Assembly (NCBI GenBank): GCA_964462125.1
Contig: CAYWXT010000073.1
Coordinates: 1-22,343, forward strand
Length of the DNA: 22,343 nt
Source: JAWLFY01 sp964462125
Lineage (GTDB): Bacteria; Planctomycetota; Planctomycetia; Pirellulales; Pirellulaceae
Direction of reading: 5' to 3'
The notes below the pieces were generated by a model. It was not told the DNA's origin. It ran no database searches and saw only the letters and a program-made list of their open reading frames with translations. The position numbers and the translations under genes are program-made. Below are positions 15,140-22,343 of the stretch, one piece after another. Every line of letters begins with the position of its first letter. Position 1 is the first letter of the stretch.

Positions 15140-16597
15140 CTATTTCCATTGGCGGGCGAGCTCGATTGCCTCCTCGCGGCTGGTGACTTCCCCATCGAGT
15201 TGGGCGGATCGGACCCGCGCGAGAATCCGCCGGTAGGCGGGGCCGGGGGCGAGCTGAAGCCGTTTCAGATCGTCGCCGGTCAGCAAGGGCTCGGGATCGA
15301 GCTGGGCGGCCGGCCAGGCGAGGGCTTCGCGAACGAGCGAGATGGCCTCGGCATCGGGCCTCGGCTTGCCATCACCTCCGAAACCGGTGGCGACGCAGGC
15401 CTCGGCGACATCGACAATCGTTTTGATATCCCGGTGGATCAGCACTGGTTGCACCTCTGACCACGACCGTTGCTTCGCCGAAGCGACGGTGTACCAGTTT
15501 TGCAGTGTCGCTTTGATAATCCGTTGCTCCTCGTTGGACAACTTCCATCGCTGGGCAAGTGCCTGCAGCATCGGGTCGGGCGCCGGCGCGGCGAGCAGGA
15601 CGCAGCTGAGCGCCGCGGGAAACGAGCGGCGTGGAAGCTGGCGCAGCAGTTCACCGGCCACGTCGAGGTCGACCGCTTGCAAGCCAGGCCAAACAAACGG
15701 GGCCAGGCCGGTGCGGATCAATTGCCGCAGCCCTTCGACGGCATCATCGGCAGCCACGATCCGCCGCATCTCCGCCCCGATCCGTTCACCGCTGACCACT
15801 TGGATACCGGTGGCGTGCTTTCGAATCGCTTCGAACGTCTGGGTTTCTTTTTGGAATTTCAGCACGGTGGCGAACCGGACGGCGCGAAGCATCCGCAATT
15901 TGTCTTCGTCGAACCGTTGTTCGGGATCGCCGATCGTTCGCAAGATGCCCGCCTCGATATCGGCACGACCTGCGACGTAGTCGATGACCTGGTGGGTGAC
16001 CGGGTCGTAGAACATCCCATTGATCGTGAAATCCCGGCGGAGGGCGTCCTGTTTGGCGTTGCCGAAGTGCACCGAGTCGGGGCGTCGGCCATCGGAGTAG
16101 GTACCGTCGCTGCGAAAGGTCGCCACCTCAGTCGGCTCGGGCGACTGGCGACGGCCGCTGGGCTCGTTCGGGTCGCGGAGGGTCCAGTGGCGGGGGGGCA
16201 GGACACCGATCACCCCGAAGGCGGCGCCGAAGGCAATCGTGTGACGTTTCCCGAAAATTTGGCAGATCGACTCTGGTGTGGCATCGGTCGCCACGTCAAA
16301 GTCTTTGGGCCGGAACCCCAGCAGCGCATCGCGGACACAGCCCCCGGCGAGGTAGGCGACGAAGCCGCGTTGCTGGAGTTGTTCAATGATCCGGCGTGCC
16401 TCGCGCGATCGCTCGCAGTGAAACAACGACTCGACGGTGCGATGGGTGTCAGCCTGTGGCGAACGATCGCCGGGGCGGTGACTGGGCAAGGTCAACGGCG
16501 TGTGTCCTGAATTTGGGTCAAGCAGCGTCACGATCGGAGAAGATCCGTTCGAAACCACAATTGTCGATTCCCAATCCGTTTTGTAAAAGCTGGGCAT
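15140..16597 (-). CDS. CCA tRNA nucleotidyltransferase / poly(A) polymerase family enzyme
   Basis: A class II nucleotidyltransferase, 485 residues if ATG 16597 is the start. The catalytic head has LAGGCVRD (83-90), the metal-binding DFD (99-101) and, after a conserved VATFRSDGTYSDGRRPD stretch, RRDFTINGM (187-195). An RNA-binding helical body follows (DEDKLRMLRAVRFA, then GERIGAEMRRI). These are shared by enzymes that add CCA to tRNA 3' ends and by bacterial poly(A) polymerases, so the product cannot be fixed from sequence alone; CCA addition is more likely in a planctomycete. The frame stays open to 17152, but that extension overlaps the opposite Nudix gene and looks non-coding. No ribosome site precedes ATG 16597, and GTG 16558 or 16531 are alternatives. 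The first 50 residues are unconserved-looking. Confidence 0.87.
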   Translation of the reverse strand: MPSFYKTDWESTIVVSNGSSPIVTLLDPNSGHTPLTLPSHRPGDRSPQADTHRTVESLFHCERSREARRIIEQLQQRGFVAYLAGGCVRDALLGFRPKDFDVATDATPESICQIFGKRHTIAFGAAFGVIGVLPPRHWTLRDPNEPSGRRQSPEPTEVATFRSDGTYSDGRRPDSVHFGNAKQDALRRDFTINGMFYDPVTHQVIDYVAGRADIEAGILRTIGDPEQRFDEDKLRMLRAVRFATVLKFQKETQTFEAIRKHATGIQVVSGERIGAEMRRIVAADDAVEGLRQLIRTGLAPFVWPGLQAVDLDVAGELLRQLPRRSFPAALSCVLLAAPAPDPMLQALAQRWKLSNEEQRIIKATLQNWYTVASAKQRSWSEVQPVLIHRDIKTIVDVAEACVATGFGGDGKPRPDAEAISLVREALAWPAAQLDPEPLLTGDDLKRLQLAPGPAYRRILARVRSAQLDGEVTSREEAIELARQWK

Positions 16598-17027
16598 GCA
16601 CTCGGCAAAACCAACGACGCGTCGCAAGCGGGGCGTGGTGGGAGTGATTTTCCGCCATGAGAAGCTGCTTATCATCCGACGATCCCTGACCGTCACCGCT
16701 CCCGGCATGCTTTGCCTGCCCGGTGGCGGGATCGAAGCCGGCGAGTCGGAGCGGGAGGCGTTGGTTCGCGAGATGCAGGAGGAACTTGCCGTCGACGTCA
16801 TCCCGCGGCGGATCTGTTGGCGGAGTGTCACCCCTTGGGGAACCAATCTCGCCTGGTGGCTGGCCAAACTGCCCCCCGAGGTCCAGCCGATCCCCAATCC
16901 AGATGAAGTGGCGGAGGTACACTGGATGGACCATGATGAGATCTGTACCTCGCGGGAAATGCTGCCGAGCCTGCCAGCCTTCATCGAAGCATGTCGCGCC
17001 GGCCGGGTTGATCTCGGTTCTCGCTGA
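16596..17027 (+). CDS. Nudix hydrolase
   Basis: This 143-residue protein has a Nudix fold with the box starting at Gly44: GX5E (Glu50), then REMQEE (58-63). The catalytic glutamates are present. The residue usually Gly in EExGU is Ala65, a mild departure. Nudix enzymes cleave nucleoside diphosphates linked to another group; the substrate cannot be told here. The C-terminal part (PEVQPIPNPDEVAEVHWMDHDEI) is typical of the fold. The start codon ATG 16596 overlaps the ATG of the divergent nucleotidyltransferase gene in one CATG. No ribosome site is visible, so a leaderless or unusual start is possible. Context suggests housekeeping nucleotide or RNA metabolism, but that is only proximity. Confidence 0.88.
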   Translation: MHSAKPTTRRKRGVVGVIFRHEKLLIIRRSLTVTAPGMLCLPGGGIEAGESEREALVREMQEELAVDVIPRRICWRSVTPWGTNLAWWLAKLPPEVQPIPNPDEVAEVHWMDHDEICTSREMLPSLPAFIEACRAGRVDLGSR

Positions 17028-17038
17028 CTGGCACCCAC

Positions 17039-17080
17039 CGACGTCGCCCTCAGCAAAATCGACGTCGCCCTCAGCGAAGC
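17039..17080. repeat. Two-copy 21-bp tandem repeat
   Basis: The 16-mer CGACGTCGCCCTCAGC occurs at 17039-17054 and again at 17060-17075, a period of 21 bp; the five bases after each copy differ (AAAAT, GAAGC). It lies between the Nudix gene and the next gene. The following bases, read on the minus strand, contain ATCGATTACGATGACGAGC, a run of related hexamer-like units. Confidence 0.8.
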
Positions 17081-17138
17081 GGTGCTCGCGCTCGTCATCG
17101 TAATCGATTTCGGAACGGCCATTGAGTGAGGCATCGTC

Positions 17139-17972
17139 ATGAGATTTCCCAAACATTGGACGCGGGCTCAAAACGAACGCGGGACCGTTACCGCGAGGGG
17201 CTGGTCGGAAACCAGCATGGCCGAGGCGGTCGAGAACGCGCAGCGTCGGTTGCAACGAATCTTGAACGCCTTGGCAACCGACCGGCCGTTGGATCACTAC
17301 GAATACGTCATCGACGGCGTGATCTGCGAGGAGGTGATCGAGGAGGTGATCGACGGCGGAGAGCCGATCGCGGTGATCTCGCGGAATTCGTATGGGGCCA
17401 CGGTGATGAACACCCCCAAGATGATGTTCATCGACATCGACGTGCCACAGCCTCGCCTCGGAGGCTGCCTGCTCGGTTGGTTACGCCGTCGTCCCCCTGA
17501 CCAGCCCACACCCGAAGAGAGTCACCTGCAGCGACTGAGGCAGTGGCAACAGGAGAACCCAGGCTACTCATTCCGTGTCTACCGCACCCACTCCGGAATC
17601 CGTGCGATCGTGATCAACCGCGAGTTTTCGGCAGTGGACACCGAGGTGCTGAGAGTCCTCGACGAGCTGGAGAGTGATCGACTCTACCGACGACTCTGCG
17701 TCGCACAGGAATGCTTTCGGGCGAGACTTTCACCGAAACCATGGCGAGTCGGGATCAGCTCGACACCGCCTGCCAAGTTCCCCTTTCGGTCGCCTCAGGA
17801 GGAGAAAGCTTTTCACGCTTGGCACGATGATTACGTCCGAAGATCGAAGGACTACTGTGTCTGTGAGTATCTGGAAACCGTTGGCGCCGCTCCGATCGCC
17901 GCGGGGCTACGCCAGCTGGTCGACCGGCATGACGCGTCCTGTTGCAGCGACCGCGCGTTGCCGTTGGCGTGA
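17139..17972 (+). CDS. Conserved-looking protein of unknown function
   Basis: I do not recognise a named family for this 277-residue soluble protein, though its layout resembles conserved hypothetical proteins I recall from other bacteria. Visible features are an N-terminal segment with GWSETSMAEAVENAQRRLQR (21-40), an in-frame 12-nt duplication giving EEVIEEVI (64-71), SYGATVMNTPKMMFIDID (84-101) with Asp99 and Asp101, YRTHSGIRAIVINR (148-161) with His151, CFRARLSPKPWR (192-203), and CVCEYL plus HDASC near the end. The hydrophobic DxD followed by a Ser/Thr-His motif before a beta-strand recalls the active-site layout of archaeo-eukaryotic primase-type enzymes, but I see no proof and the third acidic motif is not obvious. 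No signal peptide or membrane helix is seen. GTGAGG seven nt upstream supports ATG 17139. Confidence 0.82.
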   Translation: MRFPKHWTRAQNERGTVTARGWSETSMAEAVENAQRRLQRILNALATDRPLDHYEYVIDGVICEEVIEEVIDGGEPIAVISRNSYGATVMNTPKMMFIDIDVPQPRLGGCLLGWLRRRPPDQPTPEESHLQRLRQWQQENPGYSFRVYRTHSGIRAIVINREFSAVDTEVLRVLDELESDRLYRRLCVAQECFRARLSPKPWRVGISSTPPAKFPFRSPQEEKAFHAWHDDYVRRSKDYCVCEYLETVGAAPIAAGLRQLVDRHDASCCSDRALPLA

Positions 17973-17997
17973 GTCCTGGCAGGTGCTTTGACAGCGC

Positions 17998-18411
17998 CTA
18001 GGTGACCACGCGAACGAGGCTGAGCAGGAACAAGGCGAGGTGAACCAGCACCAGCAGCGCTGCGGTGATCGGTCGTGGCGAGTGGAGTCCGAACAGGGCC
18101 AGTCCACAGCCCAGGGTAGCGACGGCGATAGCTCCGGAGGGAAGGTACCACGCCGCGGCCAGTGCGAACCCGGAGGCGAGCGCCGCGGCGAAGACGGCTC
18201 CCAACGCGGTGTAGCGGAGCGGGCCGAGTTGCCACCGGTATTCGCCGCCGGACGATTCCGCCTTGGTGCCGCTCGATTCGAGCTCGGTCGCGTTGGATAC
18301 CCGCTCTGCAGACGCCGCCGTGGGGGGATCGCTTGCAAAGGGCGACCCGAGACGCACCTCTGGTGAAGTGGCGGGGCCTTCGGCCCGCGGCGATTCATCG
18401 GATCCGGTCAT
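17998..18411 (-). CDS. Small membrane protein, three predicted helices
   Basis: This 137-residue protein of unknown function has a polar, Ser/Glu-rich N-terminal 60 residues followed by three hydrophobic helices at about 66-88, 90-110 and 114-135. It ends with SLVRVVT just after the last helix. The gene converges on the 17139-17972 gene (25 nt between stops) and is divergent from the PVC-type cytochrome gene. The ribosome site is poor (AGG three nt before the ATG). A five-bp inverted repeat (18412-18416 with 18426-18430) lies directly upstream. No family was recognised; coding status rests on the long hydrophobic pattern and gene spacing. Confidence 0.6.
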   Translation of the reverse strand: MTGSDESPRAEGPATSPEVRLGSPFASDPPTAASAERVSNATELESSGTKAESSGGEYRWQLGPLRYTALGAVFAAALASGFALAAAWYLPSGAIAVATLGCGLALFGLHSPRPITAALLVLVHLALFLLSLVRVVT

Positions 18412-18491
18412 GAACCTTGTTCTTTGGTTCCAAAGTTGGGTATCTTAAGGACGACCTGAAGGCTTTCTGTCGCCTGAGCGAACTTTTCAAG

Positions 18492-21400
18492 ATGACCGAC
18501 CCCTGTCGCCCGCTAGATTTCTGTTTCATCTCCCGGCTTCCGGTGCGATGGAGCTACCTAGCGTATCTGATTGTGTTCGGGTTGGTGTTGCCATCGGCGC
18601 GTGCCGCGGAGTCCACGCGGGCTGAGCCGCTGGAACCCGAGGTGGCGGAAGCCTCCGACGAACCGCGGCATGCGATGGCGGGGATCCGGATTCCGGAAGG
18701 GTGGGAAATCAGCCTGTTCGCCGCTGAACCCGACGTCGCCAATGTGGCCGCATTTGATATCGACCACCGCGGCCGGCTATTCGTGTGCGAAACCTTTCGT
18801 CAAAGCCGCGGCGTGACTGACAACCGAGCCCACGACGAAACGTGGTTGCTCGCCGATCTGGCGGCCACCACAGTCCAGGACCGTATCGACTATCACAAGC
18901 GGTTGCTGGGCGAGGCCGCGGTCACCTACGCACAACACGACGACCGCATTCGACGGCTGGTCGACTCCAGTGGCGATGGGCGAGCCGACCAGAGCGCCGT
19001 GGTCGCCGACGGATTCAATCGGCTGGAGGAGGGGACCGGGGCTGGTGTCCTCGTTCGCGGCGAAAACATCTATTACACCTGCATCCCGAATCTCTGGAAG
19101 TTGGTGGATGCGGATGATGACGGAGGGGCCGAGGAGCGAGAGAAACTGTCGGGTGGTTACGGCGTCCGCGTCGCATTCCGAGGACATGATCTGCATGGGC
19201 TGCTGCTCGGACCCGACGGCCGGCTTTACTTTACCGTCGGCGATCGGGGGTATCACGTCACCGACGATAGCGGGCAGGTGCTGGCCAATCCGGCGACCGG
19301 CGCCGTGTTCCGGTGTGAACTCGACGGCAGCGGCTTGGAGGTCTACTGCAATGGCCTTCGCAACCCGCAAGAACTCGCCTTCAACGATTTTGGCGATCTG
19401 TTCACCGTCGACAACAACAGTGACAGCGGGGATCAGTCACGTATCGTCCACTTGCTTGAAGGGGGCGATTCAGGCTGGCGGATGCACTACCAGTACCTTC
19501 CCGATCGCGGGCCGTTCAACCGGGAAAAGCTTTGGGAACCATTTCACCAGGACCAGCCCGCGCACATCGTTCCGCCGGTGGCGAACTTGACCGACGGCCC
19601 CAGCGGGTTGGCTTACTATCCCGGTACCGGTTTCGCCGAGACGCTCGATGAGACGTTCCTGATCTGCGACTTTCGGGGGGGGGCGAGCAACAGCGGCATC
19701 CGTTCGTTTCAGCTCGACCCCGCCGGCGCGTTCTATTCACTCCGCGAAGACGAACAGCCCGTGTGGTCGGTGCTGGCCACCGATGTCGCCTTCGGTCCCG
19801 ATGGTGCGATCTACATCAGCGACTGGGTCAACGGCTGGGAGGGGGAGGGCAAGGGACGGATCTATCGTCTGACCGACCCAGCCGGACAACAAGATCCGCT
19901 TGTCGGTGAGGTCCAGTCGTTGCTTGCAGCGGATTGGTCCCAGCAGCGACCAAGGGAACTGGTGAAGCTGCTTGGGCACCGCGACCGCCGCGTGCGATTG
20001 GAAGCGCAATGGGAATTGGCCTCGCGCGGCGAGGCCGCGGTGCTGCTGGAGCTTGCCCTTGACCGTTCGGCCCCGCGGACGGGCCGGCTGCACGCGATTT
20101 GGGGAGCGGACCAGATTGCCCGGCGGGATGACGCCGCCGGAGAATCGATCGTCGCCCCCTTGCGCGCGGTGTTGGACGACGACGACCCGATCTTGCGGGC
20201 CGCTGCTGCCAAGGTCGCCGGTGAGCGGGGGGACGCCGAGGCGGCAGGACGGTTGCAGGAAATGCTGCGTGATGAGGCGGCGCGTGTCCGCTACTTCGCG
20301 GCGTTGTCATTGGGCAAGTTGAAGTTCGCATCGGCATTTGACGCCGTAGTTGCGATGATCGCAGAGAACGCGAATCAGGACCCGGCCATTCGTCATGCCG
20401 GTGCGATGTATCTGGCGCTGGCGGCCAAACCGGCGCGGGTCGCAAAGCTGGCCAACCATCCCGAGGAATCGGTCCGCCGCACCGCAGTGGTCGCCCTGCG
20501 GCGGCGAAGCAGCGGCCACGTTGCCGACTTTCTGGCCGACGCCAGCCAGCGAGTTCAGGCCGATGCGGCGCGGGCGATCCATGACACGCCGATCCCCGTC
20601 GCAGCGGAAACGCTTGCGGCGAAGGTAGGGGAACCGAATCCCGACGCCGATCCCACGATGTTGCACCGTGCCCTCAACGCCAATTATCGATTGGCGACGG
20701 CCGAAGGAGCCCAGGCGTTGGCTCGGTTTGCCGCCGATGTTGGAGCGCCGGAAGAGCTCCGCATGGAAGCACTCGAGATGCTCGCGGAATGGAAACAGCC
20801 TGACCCTCGCGACCGCGTCACCAATGCCTACGCTCCCCAGAGACCGCGAGAAGCCAAGCTGGCCGCCAAGGCTCTCTCCCCGCACATCGATCAGATGATG
20901 ACCTCCCAGGAATCGGTGCGGGAAAAGGCGATCCAGATCGCCTCGACGTTGGGGATCAAGAAGATCACGCCGCTGTTGGTCAAGCGGGTCGCCAATGAGC
21001 GGCAGCGGACGCGTCTGCGGGCCGCGGCACTGCGGGCGCTGGCACGGCTCGAGGTGGACCAAGCGGTAGCGGCGGCTCACGAAGTACCGCTGGAGCCGGC
21101 AAGCGAGCTGCTGCAGGCGGCGATTCAGGTTTTGCGCCGCCACGATGCGACCGGTTCGGTGCCAACCTTTGTCAAAGCGACCGAAAGTGGCAGCGTCGCG
21201 GTACGACAGGCCGCTTGGGATGCGCTGGCCGCCATCAACCACCCCGTGGCCGTCGCGACGATCGAGTCGGCGGTGCAAGATTATCTCGATGGAACGCTCG
21301 CAGCGGAAGTCGAGCTCAACGTGTTGGAAGCAGCTCGCGGTCGCATCGACCCCAAGCTCGCCGACGCGGTCGAAAATCACCAAGCGCAGCTCGCCGCGGA

Positions 21401-21884
21401 CGATCCGCTCGGACCCTGGCTGCAATCCCTGCACGGGGGCAATGCGACCACCGGTCGGAAGTTGTTCTTCGAGAAAACCAAACTCTCCTGCGTCCGCTGC
21501 CATCAACTCGGCCCTGCCGGAGGAAAGGTGGGCCCCGATTTGTCGACGATTGCAGACACTCGCGACCGGCGGTACCTGCTGGAGTCGATCTGTTTGCCCG
21601 ACGCGAAGATCGCCGAAGGCTATGAGACGGCGTTGGTTGCCGATGAGGATGGCCAGGTATTCACCGGGATCGTCCAGACCGACGACGAACAGCATATCGA
21701 GCTGCTTCAAGCCGATGGCAGCTTGGTTCGCATCTCCAAGGACGAAATCACCGCCCGTAAACAAGGCCAGTCATCGATGCCGGCCGATTTGGTCCGTCAC
21801 ATGACGGCCCGTGAACTCCGCGACCTGGTCGCCTGCATGGCGAGCCTCCACGCCGACGAATCGAACGCGAACACGGGCGAATGA
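18492..21884 (+). CDS. PVC-type CxxCH protein with dehydrogenase-like propeller and HEAT repeats
   Basis: An 1130-residue exported protein. Residues 1-38 form a signal peptide with a long n-region and the core YLAYLIVFGLVLPSARA. About 55-465 match the N-terminal domain of planctomycete membrane-bound dehydrogenase-like proteins (TIGR02604 type): FAAEPDVANVAAFDIDHRGR, VDSSGDGRADQ with calcium-loop-like acidic residues, YYTCIPNLWKL, GLRNPQELAFNDFGDLF, and YISDWVNGWEG. About 470-960 are alpha-helical HEAT-like repeats (RLEAQWELASRGEAAVLLEL; ILRAAAAKVAGERGDAEAA). The C-terminal domain (about 980-1130, TIGR02603 type) carries the heme motif CVRCH, GGKVGPDLSTI and a conserved beta section. It is likely periplasmic, passing electrons from an unknown, perhaps sugar-derived, substrate. 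ATG 18492 is chosen because the upstream frame opens only with TTG; no clear ribosome site is seen. Confidence 0.93.
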   Translation: MTDPCRPLDFCFISRLPVRWSYLAYLIVFGLVLPSARAAESTRAEPLEPEVAEASDEPRHAMAGIRIPEGWEISLFAAEPDVANVAAFDIDHRGRLFVCETFRQSRGVTDNRAHDETWLLADLAATTVQDRIDYHKRLLGEAAVTYAQHDDRIRRLVDSSGDGRADQSAVVADGFNRLEEGTGAGVLVRGENIYYTCIPNLWKLVDADDDGGAEEREKLSGGYGVRVAFRGHDLHGLLLGPDGRLYFTVGDRGYHVTDDSGQVLANPATGAVFRCELDGSGLEVYCNGLRNPQELAFNDFGDLFTVDNNSDSGDQSRIVHLLEGGDSGWRMHYQYLPDRGPFNREKLWEPFHQDQPAHIVPPVANLTDGPSGLAYYPGTGFAETLDETFLICDFRGGASNSGIRSFQLDPAGAFYSLREDEQPVWSVLATDVAFGPDGAIYISDWVNGWEGEGKGRIYRLTDPAGQQDPLVGEVQSLLAADWSQQRPRELVKLLGHRDRRVRLEAQWELASRGEAAVLLELALDRSAPRTGRLHAIWGADQIARRDDAAGESIVAPLRAVLDDDDPILRAAAAKVAGERGDAEAAGRLQEMLRDEAARVRYFAALSLGKLKFASAFDAVVAMIAENANQDPAIRHAGAMYLALAAKPARVAKLANHPEESVRRTAVVALRRRSSGHVADFLADASQRVQADAARAIHDTPIPVAAETLAAKVGEPNPDADPTMLHRALNANYRLATAEGAQALARFAADVGAPEELRMEALEMLAEWKQPDPRDRVTNAYAPQRPREAKLAAKALSPHIDQMMTSQESVREKAIQIASTLGIKKITPLLVKRVANERQRTRLRAAALRALARLEVDQAVAAAHEVPLEPASELLQAAIQVLRRHDATGSVPTFVKATESGSVAVRQAAWDALAAINHPVAVATIESAVQDYLDGTLAAEVELNVLEAARGRIDPKLADAVENHQAQLAADDPLGPWLQSLHGGNATTGRKLFFEKTKLSCVRCHQLGPAGGKVGPDLSTIADTRDRRYLLESICLPDAKIAEGYETALVADEDGQVFTGIVQTDDEQHIELLQADGSLVRISKDEITARKQGQSSMPADLVRHMTARELRDLVACMASLHADESNANTGE

Positions 21885-21892
21885 CGACGCGT

Positions 21893-22343
21893 TCACTCGT
21901 CGTCGGACCGCATGAACGGCGTCAACACCGAGGTGTACGGGCAGAAGTCCTGTTCGTCAAAGTACAGGTCCAACTCTCGCCGAGCCGCCTCGGCCCCATC
22001 GCTGGCGTGAACCAAGTTCATCTGGCGACTACTGCTGAAATCTCCCCGGATCGTTCCGGCTGCCGCTTTCAAACCGTTGGTCGCTCCGAGCATCTCGCGA
22101 ACCACCGTGATCGCCTCCAGTCCCTCCAGCGCGATCGCTACGACCGGGGCTGCGGTGATGAACTCCTCGAGACTTCGGTAGAACGGCTTGTCGACATGTT
22201 CAGCGTAATGAAGCTTGGCGAGATCCGGCGTCACCCGCAACATCTTCATGGCGACAACGCTCAGCCCTTTCGCTTCGAAGCGGCTCAGGATCGTCCCCAG
22301 CAATCGGCGCTGGACGGCGTCCGGCAGCCTGCGGCGCTCGTCG
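21893..22343 (-). CDS. ndk: Nucleoside diphosphate kinase, 5' end outside the window
   Basis: The gene is cut by the right edge; its stop is at 21893, eight nt from the stop of the convergent cytochrome gene. The visible frame matches nucleoside diphosphate kinase, which balances NTP pools by a phospho-histidine mechanism: PDAVQRRLLGTILSRFEAKG, VDKPFYRSLEEFITAAPVVA, GATNGLKAAAGTIRGDF and NLVHASD, where the His is the phosphorylated residue. Two departures are visible. The residue before PDAV, normally the conserved Lys of KPDAV, reads Leu, with DERRR before it instead of a beta-strand. GATNP and APGTIRG also lack their usual Pro residues. Either the enzyme is divergent or there is a sequence change near the window edge. 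Confidence 0.88.
   Translation of the reverse strand, partial: DERRRLPDAVQRRLLGTILSRFEAKGLSVVAMKMLRVTPDLAKLHYAEHVDKPFYRSLEEFITAAPVVAIALEGLEAITVVREMLGATNGLKAAAGTIRGDFSSSRQMNLVHASDGAEAARRELDLYFDEQDFCPYTSVLTPFMRSDDE

Noticed and set aside
15470..16510. Plus-strand open frame of 346 codons
   Set aside because: It is antisense to the nucleotidyltransferase catalytic domain and has no recognisable motif.
16598..17152. Upstream extension of the minus-strand nucleotidyltransferase frame
   Set aside because: It is antisense to the Nudix gene and to the tandem repeat, is Ser/Arg-rich and lacks any motif, while the Nudix box on the other strand is clear.
20307..21764. Minus-strand open frame of 485 codons
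   Set aside because: It is antisense to the HEAT and cytochrome parts of the PVC-type protein, whose CVRCH and flanking motifs are unmistakable.

Overview
The window looks like a planctomycete chromosome, most likely a Rhodopirellula-like member of the Pirellulaceae. This rests on family content and not on any search. The signs are an ECF sigma factor next to a Ser/Thr kinase, a second sigma factor of the TRWSxV type, a secreted protein with an LEPR-XLL-like N-terminus and RTX repeats, a paired DUF1592-type cytochrome and Tat-exported DUF1552 protein, and a large PVC-type CxxCH protein with HEAT-like repeats. Coding density is high, most genes have readable Shine-Dalgarno sites, and no tRNA, rRNA, CRISPR array or intact mobile element was seen.

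Positions 1-965 hold a decayed tyrosine recombinase resembling an integron integrase. It has an internal deletion and no C-terminal half, and it is followed by about 335 nt of non-coding sequence. Positions 966-8035 form a plus-strand signalling and secretion block: ECF sigma factor, giant kinase with two beta-propellers, second sigma factor, and an RTX-repeat protein closed by a strong terminator at 8071-8104. Positions 8246-12098 on the minus strand encode the DUF1592 cytochrome and the DUF1552 protein, an evident two-gene operon. A 518-nt gap separates them from a fused acyltransferase/acyl-ACP synthetase (12617-14896, minus).

A CCA-adding or poly(A) polymerase-type enzyme (15140-16597, minus) is divergent from a Nudix hydrolase (16596-17027, plus), and both best ATGs lie in one CATG. 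Next come an uncharacterised soluble protein (17139-17972), a small membrane protein (17998-18411, minus), the 1130-residue PVC-type cytochrome protein (18492-21884), and the 3'-side of a nucleoside diphosphate kinase gene running off the right edge on the minus strand.

The most interesting items are the RTX protein, whose uninterrupted nonapeptides alternate Arg-type and Asp-type units every 18 residues (suggesting a beta-roll with faces of opposite charge), its leader hairpin, and the sigma-kinase-sigma-RTX arrangement. The 17139-17972 protein is the best candidate for an unassigned function.
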